From the NCBI RefSeq assembly GCF_014642175.1, contig NZ_BMIL01000009.1:62001-126000 (forward strand): a stretch of DNA of 64,000 nucleotides, in the 5' to 3' direction. This stretch comes from Pedobacter quisquiliarum. GTDB lineage: Bacteria; Bacteroidota; Bacteroidia; Sphingobacteriales; Sphingobacteriaceae. How positions within the stretch are numbered: position 1 is the first letter of the stretch; each line of letters begins with the position of its first letter. Below the pieces are notes generated by a model. The model ran no database searches. It saw nothing but the letters and a program-made list of their open reading frames with translations, and was not told the origin of the DNA. Both the position numbers and the translations under genes were made by a program. This document shows, one piece after another, positions 25,568 to 33,584 of this stretch.

Positions 25568-26750
25568 GATTTTCGAACGACAGTATGAATGTAGTTTCCT
25601 GGTTTATAATGCTTTTGAATTGCAGGGTGCCTTTCATCAGATTGGAATAGCGACGGACAATGTTCAAGCCCAGACCCGTTCCAGGTATGTTCCCCGTGTT
25701 GTGCGCGCGGAAGAAGGGCTCGAACAGGTAAACCTGGTCGGCCTCCGGTATGCCAATCCCATTATCTTTAACGATCACTTTGCAGCCCTCTTCGTTGATT
25801 TCGGTGTTGAACTCGATGAAGGTATTTTCTCCTGAATACTTGATTGCATTACTTATGAGGTTTATCATGCAGTTCTTTATTAGGTTCTGATCGAGGTGTA
25901 CCATGCTTTTCGCACCGGTATGCTGATAAATGATGTGCTGGTTCTGTTTGGCAATCATCTGCATTTCTTCCGTAACTTCTTCGGATAGCTTCACCAGATC
26001 AAAGTTGCTTAGATTAACTTCCACACGCCCAGCTTCAAGCTTCTCCAGGGATAGGAAGTCGTTCAGGATGGTTGTTAGGTTGCCTACGGCATTCTTGATC
26101 TTGTTAACATGTTTTTTAATGGGGATGCTGTCAAATGGCTCTGCATACTTCTGGATTAAGGATGCCGACAACTGAACTGAGCTCAGTGGCGTCCGGAATT
26201 CATGGGAGGCCATAGAAACAAAGCGGCTCTTCATTTGCCCAAGCTCCTTCTCCTTTTCAAGTGATACACTCACCTCTTCTTTGGCCTCACGCAAAGCGGT
26301 TATCAACTCTTTTAATGAATTGGTACGCTCGTCAACAAGTTCCTCTAGTTTGGCTGCATACTCCCGGAGTTGTTCTTCAGCCTCTTTCTCTTTCGAGAGA
26401 TCGTGCACAAAGCCGGTATATATCTTGCGATCCTCATATTGTACCTCACTCACCGCAAGGCGGAATGGGAATGTTGTACCATCCTTACGAAGGCCACGTA
26501 CCTCCCGACCTTTGCCAATGATCCGGGGTTCGCCGGTACGGTCATAACGCTCAAGGTAGCCATCATGTGCCGACTTATCTGGCTCCGGCATCAATACACT
26601 AATGTTCTTACCGATCACTTCGGCAGCATCGTAACCAAACAACCGCAGCGCTGCAGGATTGAGGCTTTCAATTAAACCACGATTGTCGATGGTGATTATA
26701 CCATCTATCGCAGACTCAATTATCGCTTTTAATAAGGTTGCTTTTTCCAT
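25560..26750 (-). CDS. FixL-like heme-PAS sensor histidine kinase
   Basis: 396 residues, soluble. A single PAS domain (about 5-120) aligns without gaps to rhizobial FixL: the axial heme ligand is His62 (AHDGY), with Tyr65, Arg68, Arg82 (equivalent to the O2-contacting Arg220 of B. japonicum FixL), Leu98 and Val100 in the pocket; FixL His214 is Arg76 here. GEPRIIGKGREVRGLRKDG and YTGFVHDLS also match. A coiled coil leads to HisKA with His183 (MASHEFRTPLSS) and HATPase boxes (NLISNAIKYS, DNGIGIP, GTGLGLNIV). Function inferred: oxygen-regulated phosphorylation of the REC-CRP partner. Heme binding is by residue match only. Confidence 0.93.
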   Translation of the reverse strand: MEKATLLKAIIESAIDGIITIDNRGLIESLNPAALRLFGYDAAEVIGKNISVLMPEPDKSAHDGYLERYDRTGEPRIIGKGREVRGLRKDGTTFPFRLAVSEVQYEDRKIYTGFVHDLSKEKEAEEQLREYAAKLEELVDERTNSLKELITALREAKEEVSVSLEKEKELGQMKSRFVSMASHEFRTPLSSVQLSASLIQKYAEPFDSIPIKKHVNKIKNAVGNLTTILNDFLSLEKLEAGRVEVNLSNFDLVKLSEEVTEEMQMIAKQNQHIIYQHTGAKSMVHLDQNLIKNCMINLISNAIKYSGENTFIEFNTEINEEGCKVIVKDNGIGIPEADQVYLFEPFFRAHNTGNIPGTGLGLNIVRRYSNLMKGTLQFKSIINQETTFILSFENHG

Positions 26751-26759
26751 AGGTTGCTA

Positions 26760-26767
26760 CAAATATA
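26760..26767 (-). promoter_or_regulatory. -7 element of the FixL-like kinase promoter
   Basis: TATATTTG on the minus strand is a perfect TAnnTTTG just before the kinase ATG (26750), giving a start near 26756. The -33 position has no clear TTG, as expected for an activator-dependent promoter. Confidence 0.6.
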
Positions 26768-26790
26768 GAATTTTTGCTTTGCCGGGAAAC

Positions 26791-26804
26791 TTGATTACGA
26801 TCAT
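26791..26804. promoter_or_regulatory. FNR/FixK-type operator TTGATTACGATCAT
   Basis: Matches TTGAT-N4-ATCAA in nine of ten fixed positions and includes the GATCA of FixK boxes. Its centre (26797.5) is about -41.5 from the predicted kinase start, the class II activator position, and about 81 bp upstream of the divergent gene's ATG. It is the only such box I found between genes in the window. Confidence 0.7.
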
Positions 26805-26878
26805 GCCGGAAAGGTGATCTGGGTCATCTTTTATCCTGGAAATTGTGCGCTTCTTTGCCACAATCTATACAATTATTC

Positions 26879-28672
26879 ATGAGTCATACATTTCATATCC
26901 CCGTTTTAGGTTTAGGTTATTCTATCGATACCCCCTTGAAAGTTGCCCGATTTGGTATATCATCCGTGGTATCTATCGTTGATGATGAACTCGTCGAGCG
27001 TATGCGCAAATACCACAGCTCGCTAAATCAGCTCCCCTATACCCCGATCGGTGTCAAAGATCCCGACAGTCGTGCGAAGCGGATCACCGCCTATCTGAAC
27101 TTACTGGAACTGCTGGTCAACCAACAGGTTGAAGAAATGAAGAAGCAGGACTTTATCCCTGGTAGTGACTTATGTACTTACTTTGAGGTTTTACCTGCAA
27201 CTTCAACACTTAAATCCAGGTACGAGCGCTTTATCGCGCTTCCTGACGGCGAAGCAAAGCAAGCACTCGCGAATGCGCTGAAAAGCGCAATAAAACCCGG
27301 TAGTATCGATGTGAACATCATGTCTAAGGTGGACAAAGCGAACTACAACCCAGATGGGCTTTACGCAGGTGATGACTTTACTGATGCGCTGGCCGCCATG
27401 CGTGGCTTCGAAGAAAGTACCCTCACTTCTGCTGTAGTGATCTCTGCAGGGCTTAATCCAAGGCTGTACGCCTATATGGAAAAATGCCAGTCCTTTTTTC
27501 CTGTTAGTGGGGAAACTGTAAAGAAGATAATTTTAAAAGTAAGCGACTATCGCTCTGCGATTATACAAGCGAAGATGCTCGCGAAAAAAGGCCTTTGGGT
27601 AAGTGAGTTTCGGGTTGAGTCAGGTCTAAACTGCGGCGGTCACGCCTTTGCTACCGACGGACTGCTGATGGGACCAATACTCGAAGAATTCAAACAAAAC
27701 CGGGCCATCCTTTATGATGATATCCTGAAGATTTACCTTGCTGCATTAGCGGGTAAAGGGCTTTCTGTCCCGGAGCAACCCAAACAAACCGTAACGTATC
27801 AAGGCGGCATTGGCACGGCTGAAGAGCATCAATTCTTGATGCAGTACTACAATCTCGATGCAGCCGGCTGGGGAAGTCCGTTCCTGCTGGTGCCCGAAGC
27901 AACCAATGTGGATGATAAAACGCTAGCGGCATTAATTACCGCTGAAGAACGCGACTTTTACATCAGTAATGCCTCACCTTTAGGGGTATTGTTTAACAAT
28001 TTCAGACACAGTAGTGCTGAACAGCTAAGGTTAGAGCGCATAGAAAAAGGCCGCCCTGGAAGCCCCTGTAAAAAGAAGTTCCTTTGTACAAATACAGAAT
28101 TCACGGAACAACCCATCTGCACGGCTTCACGGGAGTACCAGAACCTAAAGATCAATCAACTGAAAGCGCAAGAACTTTCAGACACGGCTTATCAGGCGCA
28201 ATTTAATGCCATTACTGAAAAGGTATGCCTATGCGAAGGGCTTTGCGCTTCCACTTACCTTAAGAACCACATGTTAGAACCTAAGGAGCGGGATGCGGTA
28301 AGTATCTGCCCCGGTCCCAACCTGGCCTACTTTTCAGGCCAATACAGCCTGAAAGAGATGATTGATCATATATATGGCCGTATTGACCTGCTTAAACATG
28401 CCACGCGCCCAAACCTTTTTGTGAACGAACTTCGCCTGTACCTTGACTATCTGAAAAAGGACATGAAGACGCAGGTAGAGGTTTTAAACGACAAGAAGCA
28501 AAAGTATTGGACGAAGTTCTCGAACCAACTACAGCAGGGTATTGACTACTACAAGAATATGCTTCCGCAGCTGAGCACGCGAACAACCTTGCTTGTCGGG
28601 AACATGGAACAACAACTGGCAGAAGCTGAACAAACCCTCTTGGGGTTATCACAGACAACTTGCCCTGTATAA
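26879..28672 (+). CDS. Unrecognised protein: FMN-type TIM barrel (nitronate monooxygenase-like) with Cys-rich C-terminal region
   Basis: 597 residues. The N-terminal part (IPVLGLGYSIDTPLKVARFG, then SSVVSIVDD) and the segments SGLNCGGHAFATDG (about 248-261) and TYQGGIGTAEEHQFLMQYY followed by WGSPFLLVPEAT (about 306-342) resemble the phosphate-binding and strand ends of the 2-nitropropane dioxygenase/IMPDH barrel. After residue 390 comes a region with cysteines 397, 403, 414, 450, 452, 456 and 477 (CKKKFLC, CLCEGLC), a likely Fe-S or zinc site, and a C-terminal coiled coil. The ATG at 26879 is preferred to a TTG 36 bp upstream. It is divergent from the oxygen-sensor operon and shares the FNR-type box, so low-oxygen expression is inferred. 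The enzyme reaction is unknown. Confidence 0.7.
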   Translation: MSHTFHIPVLGLGYSIDTPLKVARFGISSVVSIVDDELVERMRKYHSSLNQLPYTPIGVKDPDSRAKRITAYLNLLELLVNQQVEEMKKQDFIPGSDLCTYFEVLPATSTLKSRYERFIALPDGEAKQALANALKSAIKPGSIDVNIMSKVDKANYNPDGLYAGDDFTDALAAMRGFEESTLTSAVVISAGLNPRLYAYMEKCQSFFPVSGETVKKIILKVSDYRSAIIQAKMLAKKGLWVSEFRVESGLNCGGHAFATDGLLMGPILEEFKQNRAILYDDILKIYLAALAGKGLSVPEQPKQTVTYQGGIGTAEEHQFLMQYYNLDAAGWGSPFLLVPEATNVDDKTLAALITAEERDFYISNASPLGVLFNNFRHSSAEQLRLERIEKGRPGSPCKKKFLCTNTEFTEQPICTASREYQNLKINQLKAQELSDTAYQAQFNAITEKVCLCEGLCASTYLKNHMLEPKERDAVSICPGPNLAYFSGQYSLKEMIDHIYGRIDLLKHATRPNLFVNELRLYLDYLKKDMKTQVEVLNDKKQKYWTKFSNQLQQGIDYYKNMLPQLSTRTTLLVGNMEQQLAEAEQTLLGLSQTTCPV

Positions 28673-28999
28673 TATTATGCAACCCTCCGTTGCATATTCA
28701 ACACCAGCAGATTAAAATATTGTACGTCTTGTTTTTACACGATTAACTGCAGCGGAAGTAGGATTCATTTCAGCCCTCAGCATGGTGCGAACACAGATTT
28801 CAAAGGATTTAATATTGGGAAACATCCGGAGAAGTCTGTGTTTTTGTGTTTACTCCTGTAAGCTGCAATAACACAAGCGAATGCTACTCCCCATCATCTC
28901 GTTTTTTCACAGTTAAAACGGCCTTTAAAAGGCTTCTACCAAAACTTTTTGCAGAAAATATTCGTTTGTATTAAGAAGTTTATTTATACTTCATGCTAT
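28673..28999. other. Intergenic stretch without a gene
   Basis: No reading frame or RNA gene is visible. The only structure noted is the palindrome GCCTTTAAAAGGC at 28921-28933. Presumably the promoter region of the FtsA-like gene. Confidence 0.45.
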
Positions 29000-30331
29000 A
29001 TGAAGAAAAAAGGCCTGCTCGGAATATTTGAGAACTTGAGTTCCGGCCAGTTTCCACAATTTAAGTCCCTATGGGGTGATGACCGGGAAGCTGCACATGA
29101 ACATGGACCAGAACACACAAAAACAGCAGCCCCAGAGTCCGCGATAGAGATCATCCTGAAAGAGAATGCCGAAGGCATTGCCGTCGGACTTGATGTCGGA
29201 TCAAGCAAGATCGTTGCACTAGTTGGCCGGCTTGATGCACAGCAGAAGGTAGAAATCCTGGGCTTTGCCGAAGTGCCTTCTGAAGGCTTGATCCGCGGTT
29301 CCGTTGTGAATCTTACCAAAACTGCAGCGGCCATCCGTGAAGCACTACACTCGGCCATCACCATGGCGAATGTTGAGGTGAATCAGGTCATTACAAACTA
29401 TTCTGGCCTTTGCAATAACCTGGACCAACGGGGTGTAATCATCCGTGAAGATATGATCCATGAAATTGGTAACGAAGATATCATCCGACTTAAAAAAGAG
29501 ATGCAGGGCAACCCCTATCCTCCCGGAGAACAGATCGTGTACCTCGAACCGCAGCATTTCATCATAGATGACGAACCGGATATTCGTGACCCGATCGGGA
29601 TGGCGGGGCAGCGGTTTGAATCTGATTTCCATGTCATCACTGGCGAGGTAACAGGCCTACAAAACCTCCAGAAGTGTGTGCGACAAGCGCAGGTTGGCGT
29701 AAAGGATATCTATCCTACGGGCATCGCATCTGCGGAAGCGGTAATCTGTGAAGAAGAAAAAGAAGAAGGCATCGCTGTGATCGACATTGGTGCAGCGGTA
29801 ACCAGCATATCGGTTTACAAGCATGGCATCATGCGATATGCAGATACAATCCTTTTGGGCGGAAATACCATCAATGCAGATATTAAAGAATTTACTGGCC
29901 TAAGCAGCAAACAGGCAGAGCTCATGAAGAAAGTTTATGGTTCTGTGCTTCCAGAGCAAATTGATCCCAGTGAAATCATCCAGTATAAAATCCTTAATGG
30001 CACTAAAGATAAATTTATCTCCAAGGTAGATTTAGCCTTGATCATCCAGTCCAGAATGGAAGAACTGATTGGGCTTGCCTACAACAGAATTGAAGAAGCA
30101 TTAAAAGGGCGTTGCCTGACCTGCGGTATCGTTTTCACAGGGGGAGATGCTAATCTGCCCAACCTTCGTGTGCTTGGTGAGCAGATTACCGGCTTGAAGT
30201 GCCATGGCGGAAGTCCTACCCTACACCTGCAGAAAAGTGCTGTACCATCAAAATGGGCAGAGAAACTGACTTCACCCGCGTACGCCACGAGCATTGGATT
30301 GTTAAAGATGGGACTAACGAAAGTAGCCTAA
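29000..30331 (+). CDS. FtsA-like actin-fold protein (paralogue outside the division cluster)
   Basis: 443 residues with the FtsA order: phosphate-1 loop AVGLDVGSSKIVALVG (about 61-76), the SHS2/1C subdomain (about 100-250, QVITNYSGLCNNLDQRGVII), phosphate-2 loop VIDIGAAVTSISVYK (260-274) and adenosine loop VFTGGDANLPNL. The phosphate-2 loop differs from the usual DIGGGTTD, and the protein ends soon after ATSIGLLKMGL, without the linker and C-terminal amphipathic helix that ties FtsA to the membrane. A possible amphipathic helix is at the N-terminus instead (GLLGIFENLSSGQF). ftsZ and other dcw genes are not nearby. The ATG at 29000 is chosen over a TTG at 28949. Confidence 0.82.
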   Translation: MKKKGLLGIFENLSSGQFPQFKSLWGDDREAAHEHGPEHTKTAAPESAIEIILKENAEGIAVGLDVGSSKIVALVGRLDAQQKVEILGFAEVPSEGLIRGSVVNLTKTAAAIREALHSAITMANVEVNQVITNYSGLCNNLDQRGVIIREDMIHEIGNEDIIRLKKEMQGNPYPPGEQIVYLEPQHFIIDDEPDIRDPIGMAGQRFESDFHVITGEVTGLQNLQKCVRQAQVGVKDIYPTGIASAEAVICEEEKEEGIAVIDIGAAVTSISVYKHGIMRYADTILLGGNTINADIKEFTGLSSKQAELMKKVYGSVLPEQIDPSEIIQYKILNGTKDKFISKVDLALIIQSRMEELIGLAYNRIEEALKGRCLTCGIVFTGGDANLPNLRVLGEQITGLKCHGGSPTLHLQKSAVPSKWAEKLTSPAYATSIGLLKMGLTKVA

Positions 30332-30333
30332 TG

Positions 30334-31494
30334 CTATGCAGGCTGCCTGATCTTGTAACGTTCGCAATGGAAACAGATCTCTGCCTTCCAGTCGCTTTCC
30401 TGGAAATCTGCAGCAGACTTCCCGTAACCCTGGCGTTCCAAGGCTTCAATGTTATAATCCTGTTCGAAGTGACTCGCCAGACACAGCATGAAAACACCAT
30501 TTGATATGCCCGTGTAAATTGTGCCATTCCCGCCATGGCAAATCATCAGGCTTGATTTTTCAAGCACCTTATTAAGGTTAATGAAGTCGCGGGCAAGGAT
30601 ATGCGGGGCAGATAAAACTCTGGCCTTATCACCTGCGGTGATGATCGTATACTTGTTGTAATATGGATCGTTCAAAAACCTTAAGCTTTCCCAGTCCCCA
30701 GTGCTTCCCATACACACACAGATAATTGGTTTTTCCATTTCTGCAAGGTTCGACCAGGAACATTGATCTTCAGGATACTGGTAGATCAGCGGTCCAATGA
30801 AGCGGTAGCTTTGGGGCAAAAACTTTTGGGGAAACAGTTCGGGCATGTCGCAGATCAGATTTTCCGTTCCTTCAAGCTCTTCGAGATAGTCATTAACACG
30901 ACGAAGGCCATACTTCTTCCGCAAACCATTAAATGGCGCCTGTATTTTGCGAAAAGCCAGCTTTTCCCCCATTGTTGTCAGCGCATCTGCAAACCGGGGC
31001 GGCAGTTGCTGTATAAGTTCGTAGGCTTTATGCTTCTTTGGAATCTTTCGCGTCGCCGCATAATACCGCGTCATGTAGCCATTCACCAGGCTGATATGTT
31101 TAACGCCCGAAAGTTCAGCAGCCATTTTCAATGTAGGCGCAACATCGCCGATGACCACATCGGCCTTCATCGCGTTGATGCATTTCACCTGTCCAAGCAG
31201 CACCCGCTCCAGATCTTTCTCATTCAGCCAGTCAAAGCTGAAGTTGTTTGTGCAGGCCATTACGTATTCTGCGTCAAAACCCTGGCAGGAGAAAACATCA
31301 TAGCCATGAGCCTCAACAAAACCATTATACTGATCAGAGCTTAGGAACTTAATTTCATAGTCAGCTTTATTGTACGAATCTGCCAGAACCAGACATCGCA
31401 GATAGTGCGAAAGCAGGTTGAATGGGAAGAATAAAATGCGTTGTCTCTTGTTTGCCATAACATGTGCTGAAATCTTATGCTGAACAGCTATCAT
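30334..31494 (-). CDS. GT-B fold glycosyltransferase (UGT/MGT-like)
   Basis: 386 residues. The N-terminal half has RILFFPFNLLSHYLRCLVLA, the family's substrate-binding Rossmann start; the C-terminal half holds the donor-site motif of GT1/GT28-type enzymes: IICVCMGSTGDWESL, then MICHGGNGTIYTGISNGVFM and SHFEQDYNIEAL (HGG, and the Q/D near the end of the signature). It should transfer a sugar from an NDP-sugar to a lipid or small molecule; the acceptor is unknown. No glycan operon surrounds it. It is convergent with the FtsA-like gene, 2 bp apart. ATG at 31494 or 31458 are both possible. Confidence 0.85.
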   Translation of the reverse strand: MIAVQHKISAHVMANKRQRILFFPFNLLSHYLRCLVLADSYNKADYEIKFLSSDQYNGFVEAHGYDVFSCQGFDAEYVMACTNNFSFDWLNEKDLERVLLGQVKCINAMKADVVIGDVAPTLKMAAELSGVKHISLVNGYMTRYYAATRKIPKKHKAYELIQQLPPRFADALTTMGEKLAFRKIQAPFNGLRKKYGLRRVNDYLEELEGTENLICDMPELFPQKFLPQSYRFIGPLIYQYPEDQCSWSNLAEMEKPIICVCMGSTGDWESLRFLNDPYYNKYTIITAGDKARVLSAPHILARDFINLNKVLEKSSLMICHGGNGTIYTGISNGVFMLCLASHFEQDYNIEALERQGYGKSAADFQESDWKAEICFHCERYKIRQPA

Positions 31495-31563
31495 AGCGGA
31501 TTGTTTCTACTTTAGTGTAACTTAGCTAAAAGAGGAATTTATACGTATATAATTGTAGGAACT

Positions 31564-32346
31564 ATGAAGAAACTAGAAGGAAAAGTAATTGTAATAACCG
31601 GTGCAGCAATGGGTCTTGGGCTTTCAACCGCAGTAGAATGTGCCAAGGAAGGGGCAAAACTTGTCCTTGTAGATTATAATGATCAAGCATTAGGGGAAGC
31701 GAAATCACAACTCTCAGCAGAGTTCCCGGACGCCGGGATTATGATCATTACAGCAGACGTTTCTGATGAATCCCAGGTAAAAGCATATGTCGATCAAACC
31801 TTTTCTGCGTTCGGCAGAATTGATGGGTTCTATAACAATGCCGGCATTGAGGGGAAACAGGCAAAGCTTGCTGATTATGACATGGAGTCATTCAAGAAAG
31901 TTGTTGACATCAATCTCATGGGTGTTTATTACGGTATGCGGTATGTTATTCCAATAATGCAAAGTCAGAAATCCGGGCGCATTGTAAATGCGACATCCGT
32001 AGGCGGCATTCGCGGGGTGTTGAATGAAGGTCCTTATGTTGCAAGCAAACACGCCGTGTCCGGGCTTACGAAAACTGCAGCGTTAGAATATGCTCAGGAT
32101 GGAATTCTTGTTAACGCGATTGCACCAGGTGCTATCCTTACGCCAATGGTTGAAGAGGCCTTCAAACAAATGAACCCCCAGGACCCGAAACAAGCAGAAG
32201 AAGCATTCTCGCAGCAAAACCCTTCCAAACGTCTGGGCTTGCCGGTAGAAGTTGCAAAGCTGGTGGTGTTCCTTATGAGTGATGACTGTGCTTACGTCAA
32301 CGGACAGATCATTGCGATTGATGGCGGACAATCTAACGCCTATTAA
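31564..32346 (+). CDS. Short-chain dehydrogenase/reductase
   Basis: 260 residues of classical SDR type: cofactor loop TGAAMGLG (residues 12-19), acidic LVDYND after the second strand (NAD preference suggested), NNAGIEG, the catalytic Ser in NATSVGGIRG and Tyr-x3-Lys in YVASKHAVSG, and the closing VNGQIIAIDGGQSNAY. Substrate unknown; the form is like glucose-1-dehydrogenase or 3-oxoacyl reductases. Transcribed alone or with the following small GNAT gene. Confidence 0.9.
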   Translation: MKKLEGKVIVITGAAMGLGLSTAVECAKEGAKLVLVDYNDQALGEAKSQLSAEFPDAGIMIITADVSDESQVKAYVDQTFSAFGRIDGFYNNAGIEGKQAKLADYDMESFKKVVDINLMGVYYGMRYVIPIMQSQKSGRIVNATSVGGIRGVLNEGPYVASKHAVSGLTKTAALEYAQDGILVNAIAPGAILTPMVEEAFKQMNPQDPKQAEEAFSQQNPSKRLGLPVEVAKLVVFLMSDDCAYVNGQIIAIDGGQSNAY

Positions 32347-32437
32347 GCGGATCAACGCCAACAAGCACCAGAATCCAACACAATATCGCCTTGCCGTTGT
32401 TAATAGCAGACATTAAAGTCACTATACATTGCTGAAC

Positions 32438-32728
32438 ATGAAGTATCCAGATATTGAACTTAAAGATAACAAGACGCAACATGCGTTAGAATTGTGGGTT
32501 GAAGGCCAGCGTTCCTTCATCGGTTATGAAATTGAAGGTGAGAAGATTTACCTGATGCACACGGAAGTACCTGAATCACAGGAAGGCAAGGGCATAGCTG
32601 CCGACCTGGTTGAAAAAGCATTCCAATACATCGAAGCGCAGGATCTGAAAGTCGTGCCTGCATGTTCCTACGTGCGGGCATTTCTGAAAAGACATCAGGA
32701 ATGGTCGCGCATTGTTGCGCCAGAATAG
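32438..32728 (+). CDS. Small GNAT-fold N-acetyltransferase (YjdJ-like)
   Basis: 96 residues of the short GNAT_2 group. LMHTEVPESQEGKGIAADLV holds the acetyl-CoA loop (QEGKGIA equals the Q/RxxGxG/A motif), followed by the C-terminal VVPACSYVRAFLKRHQEW typical of this group. Target unknown. The ATG at 32438 is three codons inside a frame that opens with TTG. Confidence 0.85.
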   Translation: MKYPDIELKDNKTQHALELWVEGQRSFIGYEIEGEKIYLMHTEVPESQEGKGIAADLVEKAFQYIEAQDLKVVPACSYVRAFLKRHQEWSRIVAPE

Positions 32729-32803
32729 AGACAAGCCAATATTGCACGCCATCAACAATGCCAATTCCCAAACCCATTACCTTTGAAATCCTAAACTATA
32801 CAC

Positions 32804-33442
32804 ATGGAAGTTAAAATCTGGTCGGACGTAAGATGTCCTTTTTGTTATATCGGAAAAAGAAAGTTTGAAACCGCACTTGCCGCTTTCGCGCATAAAGACG
32901 AAGTGAAAATCACCTGGAAGAGTTTTGAGCTTGATCCTAATCTGCAAACCGTAGCAGACACCAACATCTACGAATATTTCTCAAAAGCCAAAGGCATCCC
33001 CCAAGAACAGGCTGTCGACATGTTTAACAATGTAACGCAGGTTGCTGCAGAAGTTGGTCTGGATTTCAAACTGGACCAGTCTGTAGTTGCAAATTCTTTT
33101 AAAGCACACCGGGTTATCCAGCTTGCAAAAACCTTAAACCTTGGTGACGAAATTGAAGAAGCGCTTTTCAAAATCCACTTTATGGAAGGCAAAAACATTG
33201 ATGATGAACAGGTTCTAACAGAAACCGCTAAAAACATCGGGATCTCAGCATCTGCAGTTCAATCCCTGTTTAATGGTGATGATTTTGACGCCGAAGTGCG
33301 GATTGATCAACTGGAGGCGCAGCGTATCGGCATTCGTGGTGTTCCATTTTTCGTCTTTGATGATAAATATGCCGTTTCCGGTGCACAGGCGCCAGAGATC
33401 TTTCTCCAAACCCTCGAAAAAGCGTACGAATCAATCACTTAA
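32804..33442 (+). CDS. DsbA-family oxidoreductase, FrnE type
   Basis: 212 residues, cytoplasmic (no signal). MEVKIWSDVRCPFCYIGKRK has the thioredoxin-fold active site Cys-Pro-Phe-Cys (residues 11-14); the helical insertion and the cis-Pro loop GIRGVPFFVFDDKYAVSGAQ complete the FrnE/2-hydroxychromene isomerase-like form. Thiol-disulfide exchange is expected. It stands with another DsbA-family gene 143 bp downstream, perhaps a thiol-stress pair. Confidence 0.9.
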   Translation: MEVKIWSDVRCPFCYIGKRKFETALAAFAHKDEVKITWKSFELDPNLQTVADTNIYEYFSKAKGIPQEQAVDMFNNVTQVAAEVGLDFKLDQSVVANSFKAHRVIQLAKTLNLGDEIEEALFKIHFMEGKNIDDEQVLTETAKNIGISASAVQSLFNGDDFDAEVRIDQLEAQRIGIRGVPFFVFDDKYAVSGAQAPEIFLQTLEKAYESIT

Positions 33443-33584
33443 TCTTTTAAAGTTTAAAATCCGGAAAAGTATTTATAGAATTTGCTATCTTGAGCACGAT
33501 TCACACACATGAACCCTAACCATTTGTTTAATTTTTTAACATAATAGAGTATTGCTAAAAAATATATAACCAAATTATAGGACA

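Noticed and set aside
26843..26878. TTG start 36 bp upstream for the flavin-barrel gene
   Set aside because: The added residues MCASLPQSIQLF are not part of the barrel's first strand, and an ATG directly precedes the conserved start.
30763..31344. 193-codon frame antisense to the glycosyltransferase gene
   Set aside because: The minus-strand frame has clear GT-B motifs; the antisense frame has none and no promoter.
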